Assembly (NCBI GenBank): GCA_031552235.1
Contig: JAVBMR010000003.1
Coordinates: 52,068 to 116,067, forward strand
DNA length: 64,000 nucleotides
Source: WRDF01 sp031552235
GTDB taxonomy: Bacteria; Bacteroidota; Bacteroidia; Bacteroidales; Rikenellaceae
Direction of reading: 5' to 3'
Of the stretch, positions 55,770 to 64,000 are shown piece by piece (position 1 is the first letter of the stretch; every line of letters begins with the position of its first letter). Below the pieces are notes generated by a model. It searched no databases. It was given only the letters and a program-made list of their open reading frames with translations, and was not told the origin of the DNA. Both the position numbers and the translations under genes were made by a program.

Positions 55770-56759
55770 TTATTCGCTTCTGAACAGGAGATACGGGGAG
55801 AGCCTCTCAGCTTCCTCGCCAGTCATTATGTCTTGTTCGACCATTTCTCCTATTGTGCGCCAACCTCCTTTCAGTTGCCTGTTTTTCAACAGTTTCCTTA
55901 GCATTTCGCCGGTCGCGTAGGGGTGGTTGCCCAACTGTCCGACCAGCGTTTTGTGGGGTGCAAAGTTAACATCAATTTTTTGAATTCCACAACTATCCAC
56001 ACGAATTTGTTCGCAAATCCGTTGCAGATTTCCCTCGGACATGCCGCGGACCTCGGCAAGTTGGGTGGCCGAGGCGAAACCGCCTAACCTCGCGCGGTAC
56101 TCGATGATGCGCACCACGAGCACGTCGCCAATGCCGCGCACCTGTCGCAGCACGGCCGAATCGGCGCTGTTTATCTCGATCCGTGCAGGTGCAATCGGCA
56201 TGGGATCAGTGGACAGAGGCTCAGTCCCCATAAGCCCTACCGAAGCGGGACCATCGGCTATGCGTCCCGCAGGCTCGTGCGCAACAGGCACGGTTATTCG
56301 TATATATGGTCCAAGGAGTTCCATCATTTTGTCCGACACCACGTAACATTTCGCGAAATCTTCCTTTGATTTGAATCCGCCGATGCTATAACGGTAACGG
56401 ACGATGACGTCGGCCTGCTTCGGCGAAAAACCGAGCGCCACGAAACCTGCGGCATCCAGATGGTTCGGATCGAAAGGCTTTGGAGCATCACCGGGATTCT
56501 CGTTTACTATGGCAGGCTTACGGTTGTAAGTATTGCCGCTGTCAGGGTATGGCGCGGATGTGTACGACCCGCGGGTACTGGACACGGCGGCCGAATCGGC
56601 GAGTTCGAGGAAACTTTTCTCGAAACGGGGTTTGTCGGCCAGCCCGATTATGACGCCGAACACGGCCAGCATTGGCAACAGCAACAGGATTCCCCGCACC
56701 TGCGAGGGCGTGAAAGAGAACATGGAACGCAGCGCGTCCGGTATTTTCCGGATATTCAT
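55770..56759 (-). CDS. ComEA-like helix-hairpin-helix protein
   Basis: 329 residues. An N-terminal membrane segment (about 22-40, GILLLLPMLAVFGVIIGLAD) leaves most of the protein outside the cytosol. Helix-hairpin-helix repeats follow: FDPNHLDAAGFVALGFSPKQ near 95-115, IEINSADSAVLRQVRGIGDV near 195-215 and ATQLAEVRGMSEGNLQRICE near 230-250. These bind DNA backbone as in ComEA, the receptor for transforming DNA, but multi-HhH proteins of this kind in Bacteroidota have no proven role. A tandem structured leader lies immediately upstream, so expression may be attenuated. Confidence 0.8.
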   Translation of the reverse strand: MNIRKIPDALRSMFSFTPSQVRGILLLLPMLAVFGVIIGLADKPRFEKSFLELADSAAVSSTRGSYTSAPYPDSGNTYNRKPAIVNENPGDAPKPFDPNHLDAAGFVALGFSPKQADVIVRYRYSIGGFKSKEDFAKCYVVSDKMMELLGPYIRITVPVAHEPAGRIADGPASVGLMGTEPLSTDPMPIAPARIEINSADSAVLRQVRGIGDVLVVRIIEYRARLGGFASATQLAEVRGMSEGNLQRICEQIRVDSCGIQKIDVNFAPHKTLVGQLGNHPYATGEMLRKLLKNRQLKGGWRTIGEMVEQDIMTGEEAERLSPYLLFRSE

Positions 56760-56784
56760 TTGGGCGAGTAATCCTGTAAATCAG

Positions 56785-57028
56785 AAAAAAAGGCCCCGGC
56801 TACTAATGTATCTCACCCCATTAATATAAAGCATAGTGCACGCACAAGCCTACCGGGGACCGAAGCCTCCTGCGAAAACTTCGGCTGTAAAATAAAAAGG
56901 CCCCCGGCTATTGAAAAGTCTCACCTTAGTCAATATAAAGCAAAAACGTAACCGCCTCGCCGGCCGGGGACCAAAGCCTCCGGGCGAGATGATTACGTTT
57001 AAATATATTTATGACTAAGGTGAGGCTA
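56785..57028 (-). ncRNA. Tandem pair of structured, terminator-ended RNA units ahead of the ComEA-like gene
   Basis: Two units about 107-111 bases apart share GGAGGCTTYGGTCCCCGG, GCTTTATATT and a GGTGAGA-containing hairpin, and both end TAGCCGGGGsCC followed by a T-run (56894-56898 and 56785-56791 as A on the plus strand). In the upstream unit CTCACCTTAGTCA (57024-57012) pairs exactly with TGACTAAGGTGAG (56932-56920). Inside it AAACGTAA pairs with TTACGTTT and CTCGCC with GGCGAG. The apical GGTCCCCGGCC can pair with the tail AGCCGGGGGCC, giving a pseudoknot or a competing terminator. The second T-run ends 25 bases before the ComEA-like ATG. I do not recognise a known family. Confidence 0.6.
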
Positions 57029-57036
57029 CAAAGATA
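57029..57036 (-). promoter_or_regulatory. -7 box for the structured leader RNA
   Basis: TATCTTTG on the minus strand lies just ahead of the first base of the 13-bp stem, so the transcript would start within the structured region. No -33 TTTG is obvious. Confidence 0.5.
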
Positions 57037-57077
57037 TGTTTTTTGCGGGAATTTTCCCTGTCTCGTGAAAAAGACCC

Positions 57078-57102
57078 GCAAATACGTATAATACGTATTT
57101 GC
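57078..57102. promoter_or_regulatory. 25-bp palindrome upstream of the structured RNA promoter
   Basis: gcaaatacgtat and its near-complete reverse complement atacgtatttgc meet at the centre; only the central base breaks symmetry. It lies about 45 bases upstream of the -7 box and is a candidate operator. Confidence 0.5.
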
Positions 57103-57139
57103 ACTTATGTATTTACCACGTATTTTAGGCAGCGACTTT

Positions 57140-57437
57140 AGTTCGTCGCGGGCGGATGCTAATTGTCGATTTCGGTCTGCCGCCGACGAAGGGCGCGAAC
57201 AAGCCGTAGGCGCAGTAAGCAGCCCGCCGCATTCGGGCGGCGGCGGACTGCCGGCTTTCTGCAAAAGCCGACTATCCTATTCCCTCCCATTCGGTTCCGC
57301 TGCGCGGAACCGAATGTCCGAAGCCGCGCCACGCGGAGAGCCGGTCGCTCCCGCGACATGGGCAGAGCGTTATGGTTATTTCATTCCCGAACTTTCCGGT
57401 GCGAGTTTGTTCGCTCCGCCGGTTTCTGGCTGAAAAC
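57140..57437. repeat. Palindromic repeat block downstream of the UbiD gene
   Basis: Contains gtctgccgccgacgaagggc, the family hairpin ggctttctgcaaaagcc (57253-57269), and a 13-bp perfect stem cattcggttccgc/gcggaaccgaatg (57288-57316). The last may terminate UbiD transcripts. No gene is seen. Confidence 0.5.
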
Positions 57438-59294
57438 TTAAGGTCCGGATATATCTACCGCCGCGCCGTCGCCCATTGTCAACCGGACATACCTCTCCGA
57501 GGGCGAGGCGACAAACTCCCCGATGCCGTACTCCGCCCACCGCCTGTCGACCAGCGCGATGGTTTCGGGTGAACTGGTCACGACATTCGGCACGCGCCGG
57601 GGCAATCCCTCCCTCCACGGCGACTTCGTCCGGGCGTCGACAAACACGCGCCCGCCCCGGATGTCCACGTCACGTCCCGGATCGGTGTTCGCCAACCCGA
57701 TCCACAACAACTCCTCCGGCGCAAGGCCTTTCACAGCGCCGTCCATCGCCACAAAATAATTCACCCCCTCAATACCCGAAATCTCGGCAAACTCCGCAAG
57801 ATCCACCCCGGCGGCGGGCAAGGCAGGGTCGCACCCAACCACAACGACGCCCCACTCCGCGGCAAGCGAAGTATCGACGAAATCGGCCCAGCGCGGCACT
57901 GCGATTTCTGACGGCACTTTAATTTCTCCCGCTGCGCTCCGGCATGTAAGGTCCGCGGCGAGCTTCCCGCCCTCCCCGGTCGTCGCAACCGCATGGTCGA
58001 GCACGTCCAGCACCCCGCGCGACAGCAGGATTCCGCCGCGCACATCGAGCCCGCGCACCAGTCGCGCAAGCGTAGCCGTATCACGCATGTCGTCATCCGC
58101 ACCGGCCACCAGAAGCACCTTATTGAACATCATCTGTCCCGCGCCCCACATCGAAGCCGCCACCTTGAACGACTGGCCGGGATAGGTTTTCTCGATGGAC
58201 ATTATCGCGAGGTTGTGCGCTACGCCGGCACCAGGCATGTAAAGGTCGCGTACCTCGGGCTGCATCACAAGGCGTATCGGGCTGAGGAATATTTTTTCGG
58301 TCGCCTTGGCGATATAGAGGTCTTCCTGCGGCGGGATGCCCACCAGGGTCGCCGGATAGACCGCGTCACGCCGGTGCGTTATCGCCGTCACATGGAACAC
58401 AGGATACATATCCTCCAGTGAATAGAACCCCGTATGATCGCCGAACGGCCCCTCCACGACCTTTGTTTCGGCCGGATCGACATAACCTTCGACCACAAAG
58501 TCGCAGTCGGCCGGGACGTACAGTTCATTGGTCAGGCATTTTACAAGTTTCACGCTTTTGCGGCGCAGGAACCCGGCCAGCATATACTCGTCTACGCCGT
58601 CCGGCAGCGGCGCCGTGGCCGAATAGGTATACGCCGGATCGCCGCCCAGGCAAACACTCACCGGCATCCGGCGGCGGAGCCTCCCATACTCCCGGTAATG
58701 CCGCTCGCCGGTCTTGTGCATGTGCCAGTGCATGCCCGTTTCCCGCTCGCCCATCACCTGCATGCGGTACATCCCGACATTCCGAGCCCCGGTCGTCGGA
58801 TCGACCGTGTGTACCAGCGGAAGCGTCACGAAACGCCCCCCGTCGTGCGGCCAGCATTTCAGAATCGGAAGAAGGCTCAATTTCGCGTCATTGCCTTTCA
58901 ACACGACCTGTTGGCATTCGCCGCGCCCTTTCGACATGCGCGGCATCCACCCTGCCGCCTCGCCCAGCAAAGGCAGCATCTTAATCTTATCGGCAAATCC
59001 GCTTTTGGGCGAAAGCGCCGCTCCGGCAAAGCCGGCTATACGGTCAGCTATTTCGTCAAGATCCTCCACACCGAGCGCCATAGCCATCCTGCGGTCGGAA
59101 CCCATCATATTGGTCAGAACAGGGAATCCCGTCCCCGTATTCATGAACAGCAGCGCTTTGCCGCCACCATGGCTTTTGGACACGCGGTCTGTAATCTCGG
59201 CGATCTCCAGCACCGGATCAACCGGCGCATCGATCCTGAGCAGTTCGCCGCTGCTTTCGAGCAATTTTATAAAATTCCTCAGGTTGTTCGGCAT
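57438..59294 (-). CDS. UbiD-family decarboxylase
   Basis: 618 residues from the ATG at 59294 (MPNNLRNFIKLLESSGELLR). Family marks include NMMGSDRRMAMALGV near 84-98, NVGMYRMQVMGERETGMHWH near 192-211, VVEGPFGDHTGFYSLEDMYP near 307-326 (carrying the Glu and His/Asp of the prenyl-FMN site) and PGVGAHNLAIMSI-like sequence near 400. UbiD enzymes (de)carboxylate aromatic or polyprenyl-hydroxybenzoate acids using prenylated FMN made by UbiX. No ubiX lies in the window. The protein is longer than E. coli UbiD (about 500), matching the menaquinone/anaerobe-type branch. Exact substrate is unknown. Confidence 0.9.
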   Translation of the reverse strand: MPNNLRNFIKLLESSGELLRIDAPVDPVLEIAEITDRVSKSHGGGKALLFMNTGTGFPVLTNMMGSDRRMAMALGVEDLDEIADRIAGFAGAALSPKSGFADKIKMLPLLGEAAGWMPRMSKGRGECQQVVLKGNDAKLSLLPILKCWPHDGGRFVTLPLVHTVDPTTGARNVGMYRMQVMGERETGMHWHMHKTGERHYREYGRLRRRMPVSVCLGGDPAYTYSATAPLPDGVDEYMLAGFLRRKSVKLVKCLTNELYVPADCDFVVEGYVDPAETKVVEGPFGDHTGFYSLEDMYPVFHVTAITHRRDAVYPATLVGIPPQEDLYIAKATEKIFLSPIRLVMQPEVRDLYMPGAGVAHNLAIMSIEKTYPGQSFKVAASMWGAGQMMFNKVLLVAGADDDMRDTATLARLVRGLDVRGGILLSRGVLDVLDHAVATTGEGGKLAADLTCRSAAGEIKVPSEIAVPRWADFVDTSLAAEWGVVVVGCDPALPAAGVDLAEFAEISGIEGVNYFVAMDGAVKGLAPEELLWIGLANTDPGRDVDIRGGRVFVDARTKSPWREGLPRRVPNVVTSSPETIALVDRRWAEYGIGEFVASPSERYVRLTMGDGAAVDISGP

Positions 59295-59321
59295 GGCATA
59301 TTTTTTATTGGGGTACAGATG

Positions 59322-59329
59322 CAAAAATA
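59322..59329 (-). promoter_or_regulatory. -7 box for the UbiD gene
   Basis: TATTTTTG followed by C on the minus strand, 27 bases before the ATG. Confidence 0.5.
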
Positions 59330-59669
59330 GCAAAAAATCCCATGTGCCGCGACGCCTCATTTTTGGCGCTATCGCAAAATGTACCGTAATTGCCCTATTG
59401 GGGCTTGTGGTTATAGTTTCTGCCTTCTGCGAAAGCCGTCAGCCCGCAATCGACGCCGCAGCTCGAATCACACTCCGCCGACGTCAAGCCGAGAAGGATG
59501 GAACAAACCTTAAAATAATAACGCTGAAGGGTATTGCATGTCTTTCAACTTTTTGTACATGTTGAAGAACATAGGATGCGCCTCGGAGAAATTCAACCGA
59601 CGAACAAAGCAGGATCATAGGCCGCTTGTGGCCTATGCCTTGCAAAGAGGAAAATTTCAGTTAAATAAA

Positions 59670-59701
59670 TTTGACTTTCCTCTCGGCTTTCATTATATTT
59701 G
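59670..59701 (+). promoter_or_regulatory. Promoter of tRNA-Leu
   Basis: TTTG (59670-59673) and TATATTTG (59694-59701), 20 bases apart, match the Bacteroidota consensus fully. A gaggaaa/tttcctc inverted pair (59646-59682) overlaps the -33 box. The rest of the gap 59295-59774 holds only repeat-like sequence near 59421-59445. Confidence 0.7.
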
Positions 59702-59774
59702 CACTCTCGGATTCACAGCTACGCTTATTTTTCAGAAATTTGGAGTGTAGTTTGCGAGAAAAAAATTGTTTATT

Positions 59775-59859
59775 GCCCGGATGGCGGAATAGGTAGACGC
59801 GCTGGTCTCAAACACCAGTGGAGCAATCCGTGCCGGTTCGATCCCGGCTCCGGGTACCA
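59775..59859 (+). tRNA. tRNA-Leu (anticodon CAA)
   Basis: Acceptor GCCCGGA/TCCGGGT, D-arm GCGGAATAGGTAGACGC, anticodon stem CTGGT/ACCAG with loop CTCAAAC (CAA), long variable arm TGGAGCAATCC, T-arm GCCGGTTCGATCCCGGC, encoded CCA (59857-59859). Confidence 0.95.
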
Positions 59860-59872
59860 CAGCAGCAAGCAA

Positions 59873-59902
59873 AAGCCCTGAACTTCAATCAGTTCAGGGC
59901 TT
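59873..59902 (+). terminator. Terminator after tRNA-Leu
   Basis: aagccctgaac / gttcagggctt stem followed by T-rich tattattt. Confidence 0.8.
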
Positions 59903-60000
59903 TATTATTTATTTTACTGGCACATTACTGGCAAAAATCGGATTTTGAGCGAAAATAACGCGAGCGCAGTCCAAGATATTGGGGCCGCAAAGTTTTGGGA

Positions 60001-62094
60001 TTATTGCTTCCGAGTTATTTTTTCTCCCTGCTTCATATTCAGAGTCTCGCCGTCCAACTTAAATTCGGCATCCTTCCACGCGGTAAGCGTAACGTCGTAC
60101 GATTTACCCTCTATTTCGCCGTCGACTGTCACTCCCAGAAGCGAACGGATATTTCGCACGCAAACCTTACCCTGCCAGGGGTTGCATTTGGCTATCTCCA
60201 ATTCGCCGTACCAATCGCACACAAGGTTGCTCAGAAGCGATTGTGCAACCAGACCGTTGGTAATGTTATAGAAAGGCATATTCAGAGTCTTGCTGGTTTC
60301 GTATATCTGCACCCACTCCGGATCGACATAACCAGATCTTTCCATATTGTCCCAATCTCCGAGCCATTGGTCGGCATCCCCTATCCTCGATCCGGCCAAT
60401 AGGAATTCCCCCAGTGTCCAGCCATAGAAGTATGGCACTTTCGTGTCTGTCGTTATGTCATATCGCAGATCGTAGGCGATCGTAGCCGCGGGCGATGGGG
60501 CTTTATCTACCGGAAGAAACGCAAGTTCGTTCAATTGAACGGGGTGCTTCTGCTTACCGAAATCGGCCTCGCCGCTGCCTGCACATGAAAAATAGAATCC
60601 CCGCGCCGATTTCAAACTCTCAAAGGCCAAGCCGTCGCTGAGTATGCGCGAATAAAGTCCGTCATGGTCCAGACCATATTTTATGGCTTGTTGGAAACAG
60701 TATTTTGCACTATACAGGGCGCATAAGTAGTCCTTTTGGTTGTCGCCACCGCGTTCGTCCTGCCCCATCGACGGCGTCACGAACAGATGCCAGAGCCCAT
60801 CTTCGCCTTTTGTACATATATTCCGGTAAAACTCGGCGCATCCATCCAGCAACGGAATGGCGTATTGTTTTGTCCACTGCTCGTCGTTTACACAGACTGC
60901 CGTTTCGCAGGCCATTCTGGCGAAGTAGCCGGAGTTATGAATTTCGTAATAAAACTTATTGGGGGTGCTGGGGGTGTGGTAGCCTTCGAAGTTTCCATAA
61001 GGGAAAACCCATGGGGCCAAAATGCCATCTATGCCATACAACCTTTTAGTGTAGCTCCTTAGCCCTTCGGTTTGTTTGCTCCAATGCTCGATCCATGATT
61101 TGGCAATGTTCAGATTGCCGGTCGAGAGCAAAACCGGATGCACATAAGAGACATCCTGCGGATAATAGAACGGCCATCCGTTACCGCTATACCCCATGGG
61201 AGGCCCCAATCCCTTGCCTGCGTCATCGTATGAGGAGAGGAACATGGCCATCGAGCGCACCCATGTTTTTTGTGCTTTATCCTCTGTTACTTTAATACAG
61301 CCCGAGTCATTCCATTTCTTGTGCCACCACTCCTTAGTCTGTTCCAACGATGCCCGGGCCGAAGTTTTGGAAGGCTCGCCATAAGCGATATGGATATAAT
61401 TTCCGCCCTTGTTCAGGGTTAAGGTCAGGGTGCCGTCGTTTTGAACTACGGCTGCATCGGTTCGAAGATATAGATGCGATCTTTTGTCGAAACACGATAT
61501 TGTTATCTCCCAATCCTTGCCTTTTTTATCGATAGAAACAGTCTGATCCACATCTTGCGCATAATGAATTTTCAGCGCTTTACACGGATCTACAACCACT
61601 TCGGGCCCGCCCTTCGAAGAGTGGATGGTAATAAAGCCCGAACGTTTCTCTACCGGATCGAACCACGTATTGACTTTCAGACGGTTGCCGCCTGCTGTGA
61701 ACGATGTGGCGATGGTGCCGTCGTAGTATGACTGATGCTGAGAATAATCCGAAACGTCGGAGGGCAGCTCCTTCCAATACACCTCCATCATCGGGATCAG
61801 ATAATCGGCGTTGAACCTACCTCGGCCCATATGTTCCAGATGCAGGTACTGGGTCTTTCCATACCTGGCATTGCCCTGCGATGGATGCAGATGCAAGCCC
61901 AAAGGCCCGTACGAACTGCCGAACTGCCCGTTACCCTGATATAAATATATCGTGGGCGTATTCGCATATTTATCTCTGATCACATCGGCCGAGCTAATAG
62001 TCTCTTCTACATTGAAACCCGTTTCGTGTGGCGTGGCCGCACCATACGAAAAAAAGGCCAAAAGAGCTGACAAAAACAGAATTGATCGTTGCAT
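60001..62094 (-). CDS. Secreted (alpha/alpha)6-barrel glycoside hydrolase-like protein
   Basis: 697 residues. A signal peptide (about 1-20, FFSYGAAT) is followed by a beta-sandwich N-domain (about 25-250, GPLGLHLHPSQGNARYGKTQ, YDGTIATSFTAGGNRLKVNT). A catalytic six-hairpin barrel covers about 270-610 (GPPMGYSGNGWPFYYPQDVS, KFYYEIHNSGYFARMACETA, LWHLFVTPSMGQDERGGDNQ), and a small C-domain ends it. This layout is that of GH65/GH95-like enzymes; Glu in FYYEIHNS is a plausible acid. The precise family and sugar are not determined. It is last in a minus-strand glycan locus, 82 bases after the rhamnosidase-like gene. Confidence 0.75.
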   Translation of the reverse strand: MQRSILFLSALLAFFSYGAATPHETGFNVEETISSADVIRDKYANTPTIYLYQGNGQFGSSYGPLGLHLHPSQGNARYGKTQYLHLEHMGRGRFNADYLIPMMEVYWKELPSDVSDYSQHQSYYDGTIATSFTAGGNRLKVNTWFDPVEKRSGFITIHSSKGGPEVVVDPCKALKIHYAQDVDQTVSIDKKGKDWEITISCFDKRSHLYLRTDAAVVQNDGTLTLTLNKGGNYIHIAYGEPSKTSARASLEQTKEWWHKKWNDSGCIKVTEDKAQKTWVRSMAMFLSSYDDAGKGLGPPMGYSGNGWPFYYPQDVSYVHPVLLSTGNLNIAKSWIEHWSKQTEGLRSYTKRLYGIDGILAPWVFPYGNFEGYHTPSTPNKFYYEIHNSGYFARMACETAVCVNDEQWTKQYAIPLLDGCAEFYRNICTKGEDGLWHLFVTPSMGQDERGGDNQKDYLCALYSAKYCFQQAIKYGLDHDGLYSRILSDGLAFESLKSARGFYFSCAGSGEADFGKQKHPVQLNELAFLPVDKAPSPAATIAYDLRYDITTDTKVPYFYGWTLGEFLLAGSRIGDADQWLGDWDNMERSGYVDPEWVQIYETSKTLNMPFYNITNGLVAQSLLSNLVCDWYGELEIAKCNPWQGKVCVRNIRSLLGVTVDGEIEGKSYDVTLTAWKDAEFKLDGETLNMKQGEKITRKQ

Positions 62095-62176
62095 TTGTTT
62101 AAGACGGTATTTTTAATTAGGGCAGGTTATCTCGTGTTATTTTCTCCGGCAAACCATAGCCTCTTATTGAAATATA

Positions 62177-63832
62177 TTACTTGAATATCTCGGGGTATTT
62201 TCTGATGAAATATACCGGCGTGCAGCTCCACGCGTGGCAGTAGCTGTTCTTGAGATAGAAGTCATATGGAGAGATGAAGTCGTTCTGCGGGTCGTATGCC
62301 TCCCAGAAGGTATCGGCTCCACGGTCGACCATGCCGCCCCAATATTCTATCAATTTTTCCCTGGTGACATCGCCCAAACCGGCATCAAGCAGCGCCTGTA
62401 TATAATAATGATACATGTACGGGGTTCCCGGACGGCAAACGTCACCGTGTGTCTCCAGGTTCATAAGCGCCCGTGCCGCCTCTTTTTTCGAAGGTACGCC
62501 CGCGAGCGTCATCCATATCTGGGACGCGTAAGATACTTGAGGGCTGAGCCGTCCGATGAAAAACCCGCTCTTCTTGTCATAAAAATGAGTTCGGGCGGCA
62601 GAGTTCATCTTTTTTATCATTTCCGGGACATCCGCCATATCTCTTTCACGGCCCATCAAGCGAGCCAGCTCATAACTGTTTTGAAGTGCGAATGAGATCA
62701 CCCCCTGTAAAGCGACCTCTTTGTGCAGGCCGTTTTTCCAGTCGATAAATACCCACCACTCTTTTTGCGCGCGTTCGAAATCGATCAGTCCATCCGGCTT
62801 CAGATATTTGCGGGCGATATCCAATTGTCTAAGCACCACTGGCCAAAGATCTTCAGCCGTGGCCTTATCCCCGGTTTCCCGGACATAGTCAAGCAGGGTT
62901 ACATTGAACAGCAGGGCGTATTCTAACAGGAATTGCCCCTTTTGCGGAGCGGGCTTCGGACGTTCGAATACGGTGGCGTGAAGGTAGCCATTCCCGCCGC
63001 TAAGCCCGGCCAATAGATACAAGCATCGTTTTGTCAGATCGTGCTGGCGGAAAGAATAGCTGTTGCCGAGGGCTTCCAGATAAAGGTCGCCGATCCAAAG
63101 GCGTTGGTCACGCTTTGGGCCGTCTTCATATACGGTCTGCATACACTCCTTCAACGTGGCCAAAGCAACCTTGTCGATAGCCCGTATTTTGGGATCGACC
63201 GTTTCCGGAAGAGGCTCGACTTTGCCCGATGCCGAAGTCACAGCAGTACAGTAAACTTCGTCGAAAGCGTAATCGTAACCCGGAGGCAGGGCAAGCGGCT
63301 CGACTTTCACATAACGGAACGCAAGCCTGCGCGGCAGCGTATACAGGTCGGGAATGGTAATAATAGTGACCGCCTCCTCCTGAAACCACGCACCGGAGAG
63401 CCTGCCCGACATAGGATCGAAAGGGACACCTAATTCAGAAGGCGTTTCGGCAAAAATGAATTTCAGGCGTGTAGGGGCATCCGGGGTGGCGCTAAGGCTG
63501 TGTAGAGAGAAACTGAAATGCCCTGTTATATGCTCTCCGAAATCCAGTATGAACCCTTTTCGGTTTTTTAGCGATATCTTTTTTAGCTGCTCTATATCGC
63601 GCCCTGCAGCCGGGATACATTTAAACCCTTGAAATGCGCTGCTGTCTTTGACTAACTCTACTATCGCGATCGGTTTTTTGACGCTTTCTATGAGCTTTGG
63701 CGTTGCCTCTTCCGCTTTGCGGAGCCAGTCGGCCCTCCAAGGTTCATACATATCGCCGCTTTGCGCTGCGGCGTCCATGCAGAACGCGATCATTATAAAA
63801 GCAATAACGGCTAAAAATAGTTTGTTTTTCAT
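62177..63832 (-). CDS. GH78-like alpha-L-rhamnosidase
   Basis: 551 residues with a signal peptide (about 1-23, MDAAAQ). A beta-domain (about 90-195) contains FILDFGEHITGHFSFSLHSL. The (alpha/alpha)6 catalytic domain follows. It has EDGPKRDQRLWIGDLYLEAL near 236-255, matching the GH78 ERDxRxxWxGD-type motif that supplies catalytic acids, and YCHAWSCTPVYFIRKYPEIF at the end. It is shorter than many GH78 enzymes because the usual N-terminal modules are missing. It would release L-rhamnose from plant or bacterial glycans in the periplasm. Its ATG overlaps the stop of the upstream gene (ATGA), so the two are translationally coupled. Confidence 0.82.
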   Translation of the reverse strand: MKNKLFLAVIAFIMIAFCMDAAAQSGDMYEPWRADWLRKAEEATPKLIESVKKPIAIVELVKDSSAFQGFKCIPAAGRDIEQLKKISLKNRKGFILDFGEHITGHFSFSLHSLSATPDAPTRLKFIFAETPSELGVPFDPMSGRLSGAWFQEEAVTIITIPDLYTLPRRLAFRYVKVEPLALPPGYDYAFDEVYCTAVTSASGKVEPLPETVDPKIRAIDKVALATLKECMQTVYEDGPKRDQRLWIGDLYLEALGNSYSFRQHDLTKRCLYLLAGLSGGNGYLHATVFERPKPAPQKGQFLLEYALLFNVTLLDYVRETGDKATAEDLWPVVLRQLDIARKYLKPDGLIDFERAQKEWWVFIDWKNGLHKEVALQGVISFALQNSYELARLMGRERDMADVPEMIKKMNSAARTHFYDKKSGFFIGRLSPQVSYASQIWMTLAGVPSKKEAARALMNLETHGDVCRPGTPYMYHYYIQALLDAGLGDVTREKLIEYWGGMVDRGADTFWEAYDPQNDFISPYDFYLKNSYCHAWSCTPVYFIRKYPEIFK

Positions 63833-64000
63833 TGTAATGTTCTATAACTATACTCTTTCGGGTCCTGACCGGGTATTACCCGCACGGAATCGCCCTTCAT
63901 TAAAAATTCATCGCTTTTCTTCACTTCCGCGAGTATTTCTGCTTTCGATGCCGGGATCAGCTTTTGCGCGATATCGGCCCAATCGGGCTGTGAGCCTGTG
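63829..64000 (-). CDS. C-terminal end of a coupled upstream gene (partial)
   Basis: The minus-strand frame is open from the window edge to the TGA at 63831-63829 and encodes about 56 C-terminal residues (GSQPDWADIAQKLIPASKAE..., ending SVRVIPGQDPKEYSYRTLQ). The stop overlaps the rhamnosidase ATG. The protein family cannot be told from this fragment; a glycan-related role is inferred only from its neighbours. Confidence 0.65.
   Translation of the reverse strand, partial: TGSQPDWADIAQKLIPASKAEILAEVKKSDEFLMKGDSVRVIPGQDPKEYSYRTLQ

Noticed and set aside
56785..57028. The two repeated units as a CRISPR array
   Set aside because: Only two copies, the shared segments are interrupted and hairpin-forming rather than uniform, and each ends in a terminator.

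Overview
The window looks like the chromosome of a Bacteroidota member. I infer Bacteroidales, perhaps Alistipes/Rikenellaceae, from the moderately high GC content, an lpxC-fabZ fusion, TAnnTTTG-type promoters, DUF4136 lipoproteins, TonB-dependent outer-membrane proteins and the rpsU-xer-hpf / tRNA-tuf-secE-nusG-rplKAJL-rpoBC arrangement. Most of the content is housekeeping. No prophage, CRISPR array, IS transposase or rRNA operon was seen.

Layout. 1-3.4 kb: infB (start only), nusA and rimP on the minus strand, with a repeat-filled gap between nusA and infB. 3.6-5.8 kb: lipid A genes lpxA and lpxC-fabZ. 5.9-8.5 kb, plus strand: a TonB-like membrane protein, an SDR-type epimerase, a small acidic protein and a small Fe-S protein. 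9-14.6 kb: a glycosyltransferase, a PPi-type phosphofructokinase, an M20 amidohydrolase and metF. 14.8-19.3 kb: metH and a lipoprotein glutaminyl cyclase. 19.4-27 kb: serS, ferredoxin, a DUF975 membrane protein, a 3'-5' exonuclease-domain protein, recQ, a tiny winged-helix protein and gcvT. 27-34.4 kb: ileS with a swapped HIGH motif, a DksA-like protein, a cupin, two outer-membrane proteins and a DUF4136 lipoprotein.

34.5-49.2 kb is the minus-strand expression supercluster. In transcription order it reads tRNA-Thr, tRNA-Tyr, a tRNA-Gly fragment, tRNA-Gly, tuf, tRNA-Trp, secE, nusG, rplK, rplA, rplJ, rplL, rpoB, rpoC. Upstream of it, a large TonB-dependent-receptor-like protein and a secreted protein (49.4-53.2 kb) separate it from hpf, xerC, rpsU and a ComEA-like helix-hairpin-helix gene (54-56.8 kb). 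57.4-59.3 kb is a UbiD-family decarboxylase and 59.8 kb is tRNA-Leu. 60-64 kb is a minus-strand glycosidase locus: an (alpha/alpha)6-barrel enzyme, a GH78-like rhamnosidase and the tail of a third gene joined by an ATGA overlap.

The least expected material is non-coding. A tandem pair of terminator-ended structured RNA units lies just ahead of the ComEA-like gene (56.78-57.03 kb). It has its own promoter-like box, a 13-bp long-range stem, and a loop that can pair with the terminator tail. Second, hairpin-rich sequence with a terminator follows hpf (53.69-54.0 kb). Third, many intergenic gaps carry related palindromic repeats, several bounded by inverted ends like small non-autonomous elements. 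One of them abuts a truncated duplicate of tRNA-Gly. All functional statements come from reading the sequence; no database searches were run.
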